The notes under the pieces: model-generated | Told to the model about the DNA's origin: nothing | The model's input: the letters and a program-made list of their open reading frames with translations, nothing else | Databases searched by the model: none | Origin: an uncultured Bacilli bacterium | GTDB lineage: Bacteria; Bacillota_I; Bacilli_A; RF39; UBA660 | Length of the DNA stretch: 35,102 bases | Reading direction: 5' to 3' | NCBI GenBank assembly: GCA_910576985.1 | Contig: CAJTLA010000009.1 | Span: forward strand, 1-35,102 | Shown here: piece by piece, positions 24,244 to 32,215 of the stretch | How positions within the stretch are numbered: position 1 is the stretch's first letter | How the letters are laid out: each line of letters begins with the position of its first letter | Position numbers and translations under genes: made by a program

Positions 24244-25348
24244 ATAAATACCACAACTTCTCCCCTCTTTTACGAACTTCCTTGATCAATCCTCCACCAA
24301 GACAGACTTCCCCATCATAAAATACACAAGCCTGTCCAGGTGTCACTGCTTTAATTCCTTGAGGATATTTTACTACAATATGGGATTCATCAATATATTC
24401 CATTTCAACAATATTGTCGACTTGGCGATAACGAAATTTCGCACTGCATTTCTTTGGCTTTGTATCGCTGATCCAATTAACAGTATCAATCAAAGCACTA
24501 TCACTATATAAATAAGAATTTTCATCCCCCTCAGCCACAAATAGAATATTTTTTTCTAAATCCTTACCAACTACAAATAGTCGTTCTTGATTTCCACCTA
24601 AATGTAATCCTTTCCGCTGACCAACAGTATAATACATTAAACCAACATGTTTACCAACCACTTCTTTAGTCTCAATATTCATAATATCACCTGGAATATT
24701 TGGCAAATAATTCTCTAAAAATTGTTTAAAATTACGTTCTCCAATAAAACAAATTCCAGTAGAATCTTTCTTAGAAGCAGTAACCAAATTAAATTCTGTA
24801 GCAATTCTACGTACTTCAGATTTTTCAAGCTCACCAATAGGAAACAATACATTAGACAACTGTTGTTTTGATAGTTGAGAAAGAAAATAAGTTTGATCCT
24901 TATTGTGATCAACAGCCCTTAAAAGTTTCCCATCGTTAATTCTAGCATAATGACCAGTCGCAATATAATCTGCTCCTAACTTTAAAGCTTCCTTGGCAAA
25001 CATATCAAACTTAATATATTTATTACACATAATATCAGGATTAGGAGTGCGCCCTAACTTTAACTCTTCTAAAAAATAAGTAAATACATAATCCCAATAT
25101 TCTTTTACAAAATCAACACGATAAAGTGGGATTCCAATTTGCTCACATACCTTCAAAGCATCATTATAATCCTGTTCTTGCGGACAAATCTGCTCATTTA
25201 AAGTAGGGTTTCCTAAAATATCATTATTTAAAGTAGCATCCCAATTTCGCATAAATAAACCAATAACTTCATATCCTTGGTTCTTTAATAAAATTGCTGA
25301 AACACTACTATCAACTCCTCCACTCATTCCAATAACAACTTTTTTCAT
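24242..25348 (-). CDS. mnmA: tRNA 2-thiouridylase MnmA
   Basis: MnmA puts the 2-thio group on the wobble uridine (U34) of tRNA Lys, Glu and Gln, using ATP and sulfur from a cysteine desulfurase relay. The start is ATG at 25348 with GGTGAG upstream, giving 368 residues. The frame extending to 25366 overlaps the ribosome site. The PP-loop is GMSGGVDSS (7-15), the first catalytic Cys is C108 in NPDIMCNKYIKF, and the second is C200 in STGICFIGER. YFLSQL and YTVGQRKGL are further family landmarks. A TGaTATAAT extended -10 lies just upstream. No desulfurase gene is adjacent. Confidence 0.95.
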   Translation of the reverse strand: MKKVVIGMSGGVDSSVSAILLKNQGYEVIGLFMRNWDATLNNDILGNPTLNEQICPQEQDYNDALKVCEQIGIPLYRVDFVKEYWDYVFTYFLEELKLGRTPNPDIMCNKYIKFDMFAKEALKLGADYIATGHYARINDGKLLRAVDHNKDQTYFLSQLSKQQLSNVLFPIGELEKSEVRRIATEFNLVTASKKDSTGICFIGERNFKQFLENYLPNIPGDIMNIETKEVVGKHVGLMYYTVGQRKGLHLGGNQERLFVVGKDLEKNILFVAEGDENSYLYSDSALIDTVNWISDTKPKKCSAKFRYRQVDNIVEMEYIDESHIVVKYPQGIKAVTPGQACVFYDGEVCLGGGLIKEVRKRGEKLWYL

Positions 25349-25397
25349 AAATCTCACCACAAACATTATATCAAATAAACGAAAAATATCATAATAT

Positions 25398-26027
25398 TTA
25401 TGAAATAATAGACCAAATCCATTTCAAAACCTGAGGCATAGCAAAAGTCTCATAAACAGCACTAAGTATAAATAATCCAATCGTTATCCCTAACACAATA
25501 GAATATTTTCCCATAATTGTTTTAAAATCAATTGTTTTCTTTTTAAAAACTGCTTCGATCATTTTAATAGAAACAGACAAAGCATAAATCACTAAAAGTC
25601 CATATGCAAATAAATTCATTACTTGATGAGGAAATACATAAATAAATGATAATAAAGCACCTTTCCAATTATAAACAAACAACAAACTACCAACTGAAAA
25701 ACCTAATGTAAAAGTCTTACAAAAAAACAAAAATAAAATAACAGGAATCCCCACAATCGAAATACCAAGTAGCCATATACCTACAGCTGTAAGACCATTG
25801 CCCATAATAGAATTTATAAAAACAGAAAGATAATTTACTTTCCCAGATTTTGTCATTTCCATATACTGTCCCAAATACTCTTTTACCAACGTCTTATCAG
25901 ATGAAGACAATATAGTAATAAAAAGAGAGCCAGCGATTACTCCAACTAACATCAATACAAAAAGGAAAATGGTGAATCTTTTACTAATTCTAATTTTACT
26001 TTTTAACTTGTCCATTGTTTTCTTCAT
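25398..26027 (-). CDS. spoIIM: Stage II sporulation protein M family membrane protein
   Basis: The protein has 209 residues from ATG 26027, with AGGTGGA upstream (the in-frame GTG at 26036 is within it). Five or so membrane segments and the conserved FINSIMGNGLTAVGIWLLG and FPHQVMNLFAYGL segments match the SpoIIM family. In Bacillus SpoIIM acts with SpoIID and SpoIIP in the mother-cell machine that thins septal peptidoglycan during engulfment. Related proteins occur outside sporulators, so the family call is firm and the sporulation role is inferred. Upstream on the reverse strand GGAATAAC and CATATAAT are spaced roughly as for sigma-E, which drives spoIIM in Bacillus. The promoter region is shared with the divergent 39-codon gene. 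Confidence 0.82.
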   Translation of the reverse strand: MKKTMDKLKSKIRISKRFTIFLFVLMLVGVIAGSLFITILSSSDKTLVKEYLGQYMEMTKSGKVNYLSVFINSIMGNGLTAVGIWLLGISIVGIPVILFLFFCKTFTLGFSVGSLLFVYNWKGALLSFIYVFPHQVMNLFAYGLLVIYALSVSIKMIEAVFKKKTIDFKTIMGKYSIVLGITIGLFILSAVYETFAMPQVLKWIWSIIS

Positions 26028-26069
26028 ATATTCCACCTCAATGAATTATATGAAATAAAGAAAAAGTTA

Positions 26070-26098
26070 TTCCAAAAACAATCAAAATATATTATAAT
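26070..26098 (+). promoter_or_regulatory. Promoter of the 39-codon gene
   Basis: TTCCAA (26070-26075), a 17-bp spacer and TATAAT (26093-26098), then AGGTGA (26108-26113) before ATG 26119. Confidence 0.5.
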
Positions 26099-26118
26099 AC
26101 TAATATGAGGTGAATTTC

Positions 26119-26238
26119 ATGAGTAAAGAAAACAAAAAAATAAAAAAAGCCATTAAAATGGACCTAAAAAAAATAGGAATTATTCTTTTACTAATAGCAA
26201 CAGTTGCTATGTATATTTCATCGTTATTATTTATATAA
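26119..26238 (+). CDS. 39-residue single-pass membrane protein
   Basis: The small frame starts at ATG 26119 with AGGTGA 5 bases upstream, the ribosome site seen before many genes here. It ends at TAA 26236-26238, inside a terminator stem. The protein is a very basic N-terminus (KENKKIKKAIK) followed by one hydrophobic helix (GIILLLIATVAMYISSLLF), so it should sit in the membrane with the N-terminus inside. Promoter, ribosome site, sensible topology and terminator together support a real gene. I do not recognise the family. It is the only plus-strand gene in an otherwise reverse-strand block of about 11 kb. Confidence 0.7.
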   Translation: MSKENKKIKKAIKMDLKKIGIILLLIATVAMYISSLLFI

Positions 26239-26265
26239 AATATGCCATTTAAGACATATTTTTTT
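26237..26265. terminator. Terminator between the 39-codon gene and mscL
   Basis: AAAATATG (26237-26244) pairs with CATATTTT (26255-26262), with T runs on the plus strand and an A/T-rich flank on the other. Both converging genes end in it. Confidence 0.75.
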
Positions 26266-26623
26266 CTTTTAATAAATCTCGAATTTCTTCTAATAACTGG
26301 ATATCTTCACTCTTTTTCTGTTCTTCTGCCTTCTTTTTATGAGTAATTTTATTAACGACTTTCATTAACATAAAAATACAAAAAGCAACAATCAAAAAGT
26401 CAATAACATTCTGAATAAAAGAACCATATAATATTTTTGCATTTCCAATCTTAAGCTGTAAATTAGAAAAATCAAGTCCACCCATAACAATTCCAAGTAA
26501 AGGCATTAAAATATCATTTACAATAGAAGTAACAATTTTCCCAAATGCTCCTCCAATAATAACTCCAATTGCCATATCAAGAACATTTCCCCTCGAAATA
26601 AACTCTTTAAATTCTTTTAACAT
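26249..26623 (-). CDS. mscL: Large-conductance mechanosensitive channel
   Basis: MscL is a homopentameric channel that opens under membrane tension and releases solutes during hypo-osmotic shock. The 124 residues match the family. The N-terminus LKEFKEFISRGNVLDMAIGVIIGGAFGKIV is the canonical helix S1 plus TM1 pore sequence. A second helix follows (about 68-88), and the C-terminal bundle ends in IQLLEEIRDLL. It has its own promoter (TTGTAT, 17 bp, TATAAT) and AAGGAG before the ATG. Confidence 0.96.
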   Translation of the reverse strand: MLKEFKEFISRGNVLDMAIGVIIGGAFGKIVTSIVNDILMPLLGIVMGGLDFSNLQLKIGNAKILYGSFIQNVIDFLIVAFCIFMLMKVVNKITHKKKAEEQKKSEDIQLLEEIRDLLKEKNMS

Positions 26624-26649
26624 ACGAATACTCCTTCCTATCTTCTTAC

Positions 26650-26678
26650 ATTATAATATAAAATGTCTGTTCATACAA
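26650..26678 (-). promoter_or_regulatory. Sigma-A promoter of mscL
   Basis: On the reverse strand TTGTAT (26673-26678), a 17-bp spacer and TATAAT (26650-26655). Confidence 0.7.
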
Positions 26679-26700
26679 GAAAAAGAGGAATTAACCTCTT
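26678..26700 (-). terminator. Terminator of spoIVB
   Basis: On the reverse strand AAGAGG, loop TTAATT, CCTCTT (plus-strand 26683-26700) is followed by TTTC. The spoIVB stop overlaps the left arm. Confidence 0.75.
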
Positions 26701-27697
26701 AATCTTCAGCTTCTTCTAGCATATTTGTAATGAAAATACCATATCCTTTTCCTGGATTATCAACAACCACATGCGTTACTGCACCAATAATGGTATCATT
26801 TTGAATAATTGGAGAACCGCTCATTCCCTGAACAATACCACCAGTTTTTTCTAAAAGATCTTGATCTGTAATTTCAAATACTATATTTTTGGTTTTCTGT
26901 TTTGCATTCTTATCAATTTTTAAAATTGAAATTTCATATTCTTCAATTGTTTGTCCTTCTAATACAGTTAATATTTTCGCACTTCCTTTTTTCACCTCAT
27001 CAGGACTTGCCACTTTATATTTTTTTCTTCCTTCTAAGCTTCCAGTATAATTACCAAATATTCCTTGTGAAGTATTTTCACGAATTGTACCATTTACTTT
27101 TTCATAATCAAATTCTGCATTTTTCTCTCCTGGAACACCATTTGTACTAGGGTTAATACTAGTAACAGAAGATTCAAATATTTTCCCATCTTTTATCTCA
27201 AGGATTTTCCCAGTTGACTTTTCTATAATCTCATGACCTAGTGCACCAAATAAATTAGTTCCTGGATCAATAAAAGTCAATGTACCAATACCACTGATAC
27301 TATCTTTTACATAAAGACCTGTTTTATATACTTCATTTGCATCTGGATATAGTTTCAAATTAGTATTTTTTAATTTATCATCACGACGATAGCCAATTTT
27401 AATAGTTCCTTCACTTTTATGTTGATTTATTTTTGCCACCATATCTTCGATATTAGAAATATTTTCATCATTGATTGTTGTGATCATATCTCCGACTTGT
27501 AATCCTGCTTCAGTTGCAGGATAAGTATTTTCTACTTTATATAATCCGACAATCATCACACCTTTAGAATTAATCTCAATTCCTACATTCTCCCCACCAG
27601 CGATCAAATAATCTGAATAAGCAAGTGCATTTATTGGTATGATAAATAATGAAAGAAGAAGCAAATGGAATGATTTTTTAAATTTTTTTGAAAGCAT
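26699..27697 (-). CDS. spoIVB: SpoIVB-type serine peptidase
   Basis: The start is ATG at 27697 with AAAGGAAGAG upstream, giving 332 residues. The frame continuing to 27778 has no ribosome site and runs into the previous terminator. A signal or anchor segment (about 8-27) is followed by a PDZ domain (about 48-115) and the S55 peptidase domain with GALGHEI (H155), D280 and GIVQGMSGSPII (S295). The D-to-S spacing matches Bacillus SpoIVB. In Bacillus the forespore secretes SpoIVB, which cleaves SpoIVFA and so triggers pro-sigma-K processing. Here the gene follows nusB-xseA-xseB, a shortened version of the Bacillus order. A CATAATA box lies upstream (27733-27739). The protein is somewhat shorter than the ~425-residue Bacillus form. 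Confidence 0.9.
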   Translation of the reverse strand: MLSKKFKKSFHLLLLSLFIIPINALAYSDYLIAGGENVGIEINSKGVMIVGLYKVENTYPATEAGLQVGDMITTINDENISNIEDMVAKINQHKSEGTIKIGYRRDDKLKNTNLKLYPDANEVYKTGLYVKDSISGIGTLTFIDPGTNLFGALGHEIIEKSTGKILEIKDGKIFESSVTSINPSTNGVPGEKNAEFDYEKVNGTIRENTSQGIFGNYTGSLEGRKKYKVASPDEVKKGSAKILTVLEGQTIEEYEISILKIDKNAKQKTKNIVFEITDQDLLEKTGGIVQGMSGSPIIQNDTIIGAVTHVVVDNPGKGYGIFITNMLEEAED

Positions 27698-27763
27698 TCT
27701 AAATCTCTTCCTTTCTTTACAGACTACATTACTATTATGGAAAAAAAACAATAAATTATAAAT

Positions 27764-27788
27764 ACAAAAAAATACCATTTTGGTATTT
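27764..27788 (-). terminator. Terminator of nusB-xseA-xseB
   Basis: AAATACCA (27770-27777), loop TTT, TGGTATTT (27781-27788), with a T run on the reverse strand (plus-strand A at 27764-27770). It lies just before the spoIVB promoter region. Confidence 0.8.
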
Positions 27789-27792
27789 CCTA

Positions 27793-28011
27793 TTAAGACT
27801 CTATATTAAAATCAGAAAGTTCTCCATTTTCCAACACAATTTTATTCACTTGTTCTTCTATTTGTTTTAACTTATCATCACATTCTTTCACTAATTTCAT
27901 TGCTTTTGTGTACTTTTGAATAGATTCTTCTAAATCAGTATTTCCATTTTCTAATTCATCAATAATTGTCTCTAATTCCTTCATTTTTTCTTCAAATTTT
28001 TTTTCTGCCAT
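27793..28011 (-). CDS. xseB: Exodeoxyribonuclease VII small subunit
   Basis: XseB forms short helical hairpins that assemble around XseA to make exonuclease VII. The 72 residues match the family. KFEEKMKELETIIDELENGNTDLEESIQKYTKAMKL is the conserved antiparallel coiled-coil core, followed by a less conserved acidic tail. The ATG is one base after the xseA stop, with AAGGTGG inside the end of xseA. Confidence 0.93.
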   Translation of the reverse strand: MAEKKFEEKMKELETIIDELENGNTDLEESIQKYTKAMKLVKECDDKLKQIEEQVNKIVLENGELSDFNIES

Positions 28012-28012
28012 A

Positions 28013-29281
28013 TTATTGTTCCACCTTCTCTATTTCTTTTGCAACAATGATTCCATCATAAAATTTAATTTCAATTGGTTCATTTCCTACATCATGAATA
28101 CTTTGAACCAATTGCCCATTTTGATACGTTAATGTATATCCACGCTTTAAAACACCCATAGGATTTAACAATTCTAGTTTTTCAATAATCTGTTTTAATG
28201 CAACCATCTTTGGCTCATAGATATGTTGTGGTTGAACCAAAATATGACTTTTAGAAAGAAACTCTAATGTTTTTTTTGAAGCTTCAATCTTATGTTCCAT
28301 TAACGTTTTTAATTTTGATAACATTAAATCTATTTTTTGTTGCTTATTCTCATACATAACCATTGGCGTTTTAATCACATAAGAACTTTTCATACTATCC
28401 AAAAGCAATTTATTGTAATTTAGCTTTGATAACACAGATTCTTTCAAACGAATTTTAAGTTGTTCTATATGGCTTATAAGATCAACCATATTAGGAACTG
28501 CTATTTCGGCTGCTCCTGTTGGCGTAGGTGCTCGCAAATCTGAAACAAAATCACTAATAGTATAATCAATTTCATGTCCTACAGCACTAATAATTGGAAT
28601 TTTTGAGTGATAGATTGCTCGCGCCACAATTTCTTCATTAAAAGGCCAAAGATCTTCTATAGATCCACCTCCACGTCCAACAATCAAAGTATCAATTTGA
28701 TAATCCGCAGCCATATCAATTTTTTTAGCAATATCTGCTGCTGCATTTTCTCCTTGTACAAGCGCTGGAAAAAGAATCGTCTCACAAATCGGAAATCTTC
28801 TTTTAATTGTAGACAAAATATCTTTAATTGCTGCTCCTGTAGGAGCGGTTACAATTCCAACACGAACTGGGAATTTTGGAATTGGTTTTTTATGAGCAGG
28901 ATCAAATAATCCTTCTTTTGCTAAATCTTGTTTCAATTTTTCAAAAGCAATATATAAATCACCAATACCATCTTGCTCCATTTTATCTATATATATTTGA
29001 TATCCTCCTGTTGCTTCATAAATGCTAATTCGTCCTGCCACAAAAACCTTCATTCCCTCAGTTGGCATAAAATTTACTTTTTTCGCATTTGTAGCAAACA
29101 TAATTGCATTAATTTTACTGTTCTCATCTTTTAAAGAAAAATAAAAATGGCCTGAAGTATGAGCTTTAAAATTAGAAATTTCTCCCTTCAAAAAAACAGT
29201 TCGTAAATGTTCATCGGTATCAAATTTAAACTTTAAATATTTAGTAAGTGCACTAATAGTCAAATACTTATCTTGATTCAT
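28013..29281 (-). CDS. xseA: Exodeoxyribonuclease VII large subunit
   Basis: XseA is the catalytic subunit of exonuclease VII, which trims single-stranded DNA from both ends. ATG at 29281 is chosen because AGGGAG lies 7 bases upstream. ATG 29284 is adjacent and 29299 is less well placed. The 422 residues have the N-terminal OB-fold (LTKYLKFKFD...VFLKGEISNF...HFYFSLKD), the central domain with VGIVTAPTGAAI (141-152) and GRGGGSIEDLWPFN (202-215), then HEIDYTISDFVSDLRAPTPTGAAE and a long coiled-coil C-terminus. The start overlaps nusB by 14 bases and the stop is next to xseB, so nusB-xseA-xseB is a coupled operon. Confidence 0.95.
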   Translation of the reverse strand: MNQDKYLTISALTKYLKFKFDTDEHLRTVFLKGEISNFKAHTSGHFYFSLKDENSKINAIMFATNAKKVNFMPTEGMKVFVAGRISIYEATGGYQIYIDKMEQDGIGDLYIAFEKLKQDLAKEGLFDPAHKKPIPKFPVRVGIVTAPTGAAIKDILSTIKRRFPICETILFPALVQGENAAADIAKKIDMAADYQIDTLIVGRGGGSIEDLWPFNEEIVARAIYHSKIPIISAVGHEIDYTISDFVSDLRAPTPTGAAEIAVPNMVDLISHIEQLKIRLKESVLSKLNYNKLLLDSMKSSYVIKTPMVMYENKQQKIDLMLSKLKTLMEHKIEASKKTLEFLSKSHILVQPQHIYEPKMVALKQIIEKLELLNPMGVLKRGYTLTYQNGQLVQSIHDVGNEPIEIKFYDGIIVAKEIEKVEQ

Positions 29282-29690
29282 CATTAAGCTCCCTATCATG
29301 ATATACTTTATCTAATACACCATTAATCATCTTTCGAACTTCATCATCACTATAAAACTTCGCTAATTCTACGGCCTCGTTAATCGCTACAATCACTGGA
29401 GTTGTAGTATAAAGTAGCTCATAAAGTCCCATTCTAAGGATCGCTTGATCTGTATTACCCAAACGATCAATTGTCCAACCACTCAAATATTGATTGGCAA
29501 TAGTATCTAACTCTTTTTGATAAGTAATAACACCATAAACCATTTCTTTTACAAATTCATTTTCTACTTCAACGACTTCTTTCAAAATGTCATCTACTTG
29601 ATATAACATTTTATTTTTTTGATATACATTGATTTGATATAAAACTGTCATAATTTTAATACGAAGTTCACTTCTTGTTAATTGTCCCAT
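29268..29690 (-). CDS. nusB: Transcription antitermination factor NusB
   Basis: NusB binds boxA RNA with NusE (S10) and supports rRNA antitermination. The protein has 140 residues from ATG at 29690, with AGGGTG upstream; the in-frame GTG at 29699 is part of that site. The all-helical fold shows TRSELRIKIMTVLYQ at the N-terminus and the conserved LDRLGNTDQAILRMGLYELL-like core (TIDRLGNTDQAILRMGLYEL), then VAINEAVELAKFYSDDEVRKMINGVLDKV. The 3' end overlaps xseA by 14 bp, an arrangement close to Bacillus nusB-folD-xseA-xseB with folD absent. Confidence 0.94.
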   Translation of the reverse strand: MGQLTRSELRIKIMTVLYQINVYQKNKMLYQVDDILKEVVEVENEFVKEMVYGVITYQKELDTIANQYLSGWTIDRLGNTDQAILRMGLYELLYTTTPVIVAINEAVELAKFYSDDEVRKMINGVLDKVYHDRELNDESR

Positions 29691-29739
29691 CCGAATCACC
29701 CTATTATCATTTTATCATAAACCAAGCAAAAACAAAAGA

Positions 29740-29765
29740 AAAAATAGGAAGTTCCTATTTTTAAT
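29740..29765. terminator. Terminator of the 599-residue gene
   Basis: AAAAATAGG (29740-29748), loop AAGTT, CCTATTTTT (29754-29762). On the reverse strand the T-rich right arm gives the U tract. Confidence 0.8.
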
Positions 29766-29766
29766 A

Positions 29767-31566
29767 TTATTTTATTTTATGCAGATTTGGTAAAGATGCA
29801 TAATTCTTAAGTTCTGGAATATCTACAGATAACTGATCTACTAATGCATAAGGAAGATTTAGTTCTTTTACAATTTCCTCATAAGTATGACCTAATTGCT
29901 CTAATTTTTCTATATTATGTAAAATATCATCATTGACACCATTTACAATTGGATAATGTTTTTTAAACGCTTGTGATAACCGAATCACGTTTTTTGATTC
30001 AATAATACCTGTTGAGTTTGGTAGTGGAAAAGAATACCCTTCATCAATCGTTCTATAACCCGCCGTTTCTATTTTTGTTAATCGAATTTGTCTTTTTTTT
30101 TTATTATTTTGAGAGGAAGTTGAATTTTTTCCCTTAAATTGTCCTGTTTTTTTACCAGTCAATTGTGCAACTTTACTAGCAGATATTCGAATTTTTTTAA
30201 GTTCTTCTTGTCTTTTTTTAGCCATTTCATCTTCTGTTAAAACGCGTTTCCCATCCGTTAAAGCTGTACCAGGCTTTAATTGCATTTGTGGTTGAAATGA
30301 AGTCAAATATTGTTTATCAATTATTTGTTCTTTCCCATCTAAAATACGATAATCATTAACTAAATAAACGGGAGTATTTGGATATAAATTTTGATATGCT
30401 TGGCAGGTATCTTTAAACGTTCTTGTATTTGGATCTTCAAAAGAAATAGTCCGAACTCCGTTATGCTCTGGGACCACCCTAAATGGATCTTGCGATTTCA
30501 AAATACAAACGACACCTGATATAGGATAAACCTCGTTTTTTTCTCCCTGACGTTGAACACCCTCAAAAAGAATTACTTTCTCTTTGATAGATTCTTCAGG
30601 TTCAGAAATTGGTGGTACTATTGGTTCCTCTTTTTCCTTTTCATCCTCTTGTGAAAAATCAATTGCAACTTCAGGCGCTTTTTTTTGCAAAAAATGTTCT
30701 ATAGACACATTCACTTGAGCGGCATTACCTGCTTCCTTTTTATACTCCATGTAAATATCTCCAAATTTAGCAAAATAAGCTCCTTCTTCAAACTGATCAG
30801 ACGCCATGAATTTTTCTACTTCAAAGGTTCCTTCAACATTGATTACTTGAATTGCTTTTATATTTGATATTTGCATTGTTTCTAGTTTTTTTGAAACTAA
30901 ACTTCCCTGATATTTTTTTACCACATTACTATCATAAACATATAAAATAACGGTTTCTGCTTGCTCTTTTACGTCTTCTTGTTTTAATAGTGAAACAACT
31001 TTCTTTGGTTGCCTTTCAGCCCAATGAAGTAATACAGTTTTTCCATCAAAGAAATCCATATCACTCATTTTATCATAAACAATATATACCACTTCTTCAT
31101 GATTTTGTTCTGAAACAATAGAATCAATTTCATCTTTCTTCACTTGATTCCATGAATTTACAATCCTAACATTAGAAAGTGTATGATCAGTTTCATCCAT
31201 ATCTGCAGTATAAGAACGCAATACATCATGATCAAACACATAATAAATAATTGATTTTAATTCTTGTGTTTCAGATTCTTCTTTTATTTCTTCCTTATCC
31301 ACACTCATCAAATAAAGTTCATCCATATGTTCTCCATTAATTGATTTAAAACTAGAATTTGATAAATAATTTTTAAAAGGTTCCATTTCTTCTGCTGTCA
31401 AAATAATAGCCTTATTTCCTCTTACTTCATAAGCTTTAATCGCTGTATTTAGTTTGTTTCCCACAATAACATAATGTCGTCCATCCACTTGACTTTCTAA
31501 ATAATCAATCAAACGAAGTACTACCTTTCTACCATCTTCTAAAATCAACGATATCATTTTTTGCAT
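29767..31566 (-). CDS. Large unknown protein with internal repeats
   Basis: I do not recognise this 599-residue protein. ATG at 31566 is chosen because GGAGGGG lies just upstream. It has no signal peptide or membrane helix. Two related segments stand out (about 105-150 and 205-252): each starts I-YYVFDHDV...SY or ILYVYDSNV...KY and ends in a run of hydrophobic strands (IVNSW, IQVINV). A third VVYIVYD at 159-165 may be a worn copy. An acidic, Pro-rich linker (302-330) follows, then a beta-rich part, a basic Ser/Lys/Asn linker (463-495) and a compact C-terminal domain (495-599) with PLPNSTGIIESKNVIRLSQ. It has a near-consensus promoter and a terminator, so it is expressed alone. Function unknown; a large cytoplasmic or coat-like structural protein is one guess. 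Confidence 0.75.
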   Translation of the reverse strand: MQKMISLILEDGRKVVLRLIDYLESQVDGRHYVIVGNKLNTAIKAYEVRGNKAIILTAEEMEPFKNYLSNSSFKSINGEHMDELYLMSVDKEEIKEESETQELKSIIYYVFDHDVLRSYTADMDETDHTLSNVRIVNSWNQVKKDEIDSIVSEQNHEEVVYIVYDKMSDMDFFDGKTVLLHWAERQPKKVVSLLKQEDVKEQAETVILYVYDSNVVKKYQGSLVSKKLETMQISNIKAIQVINVEGTFEVEKFMASDQFEEGAYFAKFGDIYMEYKKEAGNAAQVNVSIEHFLQKKAPEVAIDFSQEDEKEKEEPIVPPISEPEESIKEKVILFEGVQRQGEKNEVYPISGVVCILKSQDPFRVVPEHNGVRTISFEDPNTRTFKDTCQAYQNLYPNTPVYLVNDYRILDGKEQIIDKQYLTSFQPQMQLKPGTALTDGKRVLTEDEMAKKRQEELKKIRISASKVAQLTGKKTGQFKGKNSTSSQNNKKKRQIRLTKIETAGYRTIDEGYSFPLPNSTGIIESKNVIRLSQAFKKHYPIVNGVNDDILHNIEKLEQLGHTYEEIVKELNLPYALVDQLSVDIPELKNYASLPNLHKIK

Positions 31567-31593
31567 GATTTTTTCCCCTCCATAACTATTACT

Positions 31594-31622
31594 AGTATAC
31601 AATAATTAGTGTGGTTTGTCAA
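31594..31622 (-). promoter_or_regulatory. Strong sigma-A promoter of the 599-residue gene
   Basis: On the reverse strand TTGACA (31617-31622), a 17-bp spacer and TATACT (31594-31599). This is one of the best promoters in the window. Confidence 0.82.
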
Positions 31623-31660
31623 AAAAAAATAATTGAAAAAAATAGCAAATATGTAAAGTA

Positions 31661-31685
31661 AAAAAACTACCACTGTAGTTTTTTT
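31661..31685. terminator. Terminator of the small membrane protein after mutS
   Basis: AAAAAACTAC (31661-31670), loop CACT, GTAGTTTTTT (31675-31684), T-rich in both directions. It ends the mutS transcript on the reverse strand. Confidence 0.85.
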
Positions 31686-32196
31686 ACGATGCTTTGGTTC
31701 CTTCCCCACGATACAACATTACCAAATACCATATTTGGATATAAAAATACATAACAATAAGCAAAATCCAGCCTATAATTGGAATGATAAAGCCTAAAAT
31801 CCAAACATATGGAGAAAGATAAAGTTCACTTCCAGGCGTTTTCAATTTCGCATTTACTTGTACTAAAATTTGAATTTGAAAAATAGTAAGCGCAAATGTC
31901 ACAATCATAAAAATAACAAACAAAATGGACATAAGAATTCCTATTGGCATTCCAAGCGCCATCACATCAAATGTTGTTACGTGCGATAAGACGTAAGTAG
32001 AAACAAGTGAAACCAAACAGACTAATATAATTGCTACAATAAAAAGAGCTTTTGGTAACTTTTTAAAAAGACGATAATACCAAGAATCTTTTTGGTATAC
32101 CTCTAATAAAGCCCCCAAAACCAAGACACTGCTTCCTCCTGATAAAAAAGCCAAAACAAGCCAAATCCACCAATTTTCTTTTTCCAATAATTTCAT
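31684..32196 (-). CDS. Four-helix membrane protein, unknown
   Basis: I do not recognise this 170-residue protein. It has four hydrophobic segments (about 10-30, 48-70, 78-108, 130-158), with an aromatic-rich start (WWIWLVLAF) and a terminal segment (YVWILGFIIPIIGWILLIVMYFYI). The ATG has AAGGAGGA upstream. It starts 19 bp after mutS on the same strand, where mutL is in many Firmicutes, and shares the mutS transcript. A role in repair is not suggested by its sequence. Confidence 0.72.
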   Translation of the reverse strand: MKLLEKENWWIWLVLAFLSGGSSVLVLGALLEVYQKDSWYYRLFKKLPKALFIVAIILVCLVSLVSTYVLSHVTTFDVMALGMPIGILMSILFVIFMIVTFALTIFQIQILVQVNAKLKTPGSELYLSPYVWILGFIIPIIGWILLIVMYFYIQIWYLVMLYRGEGTKAS

Positions 32197-32215
32197 AAAT
32201 TCCTCCTTATTTATT

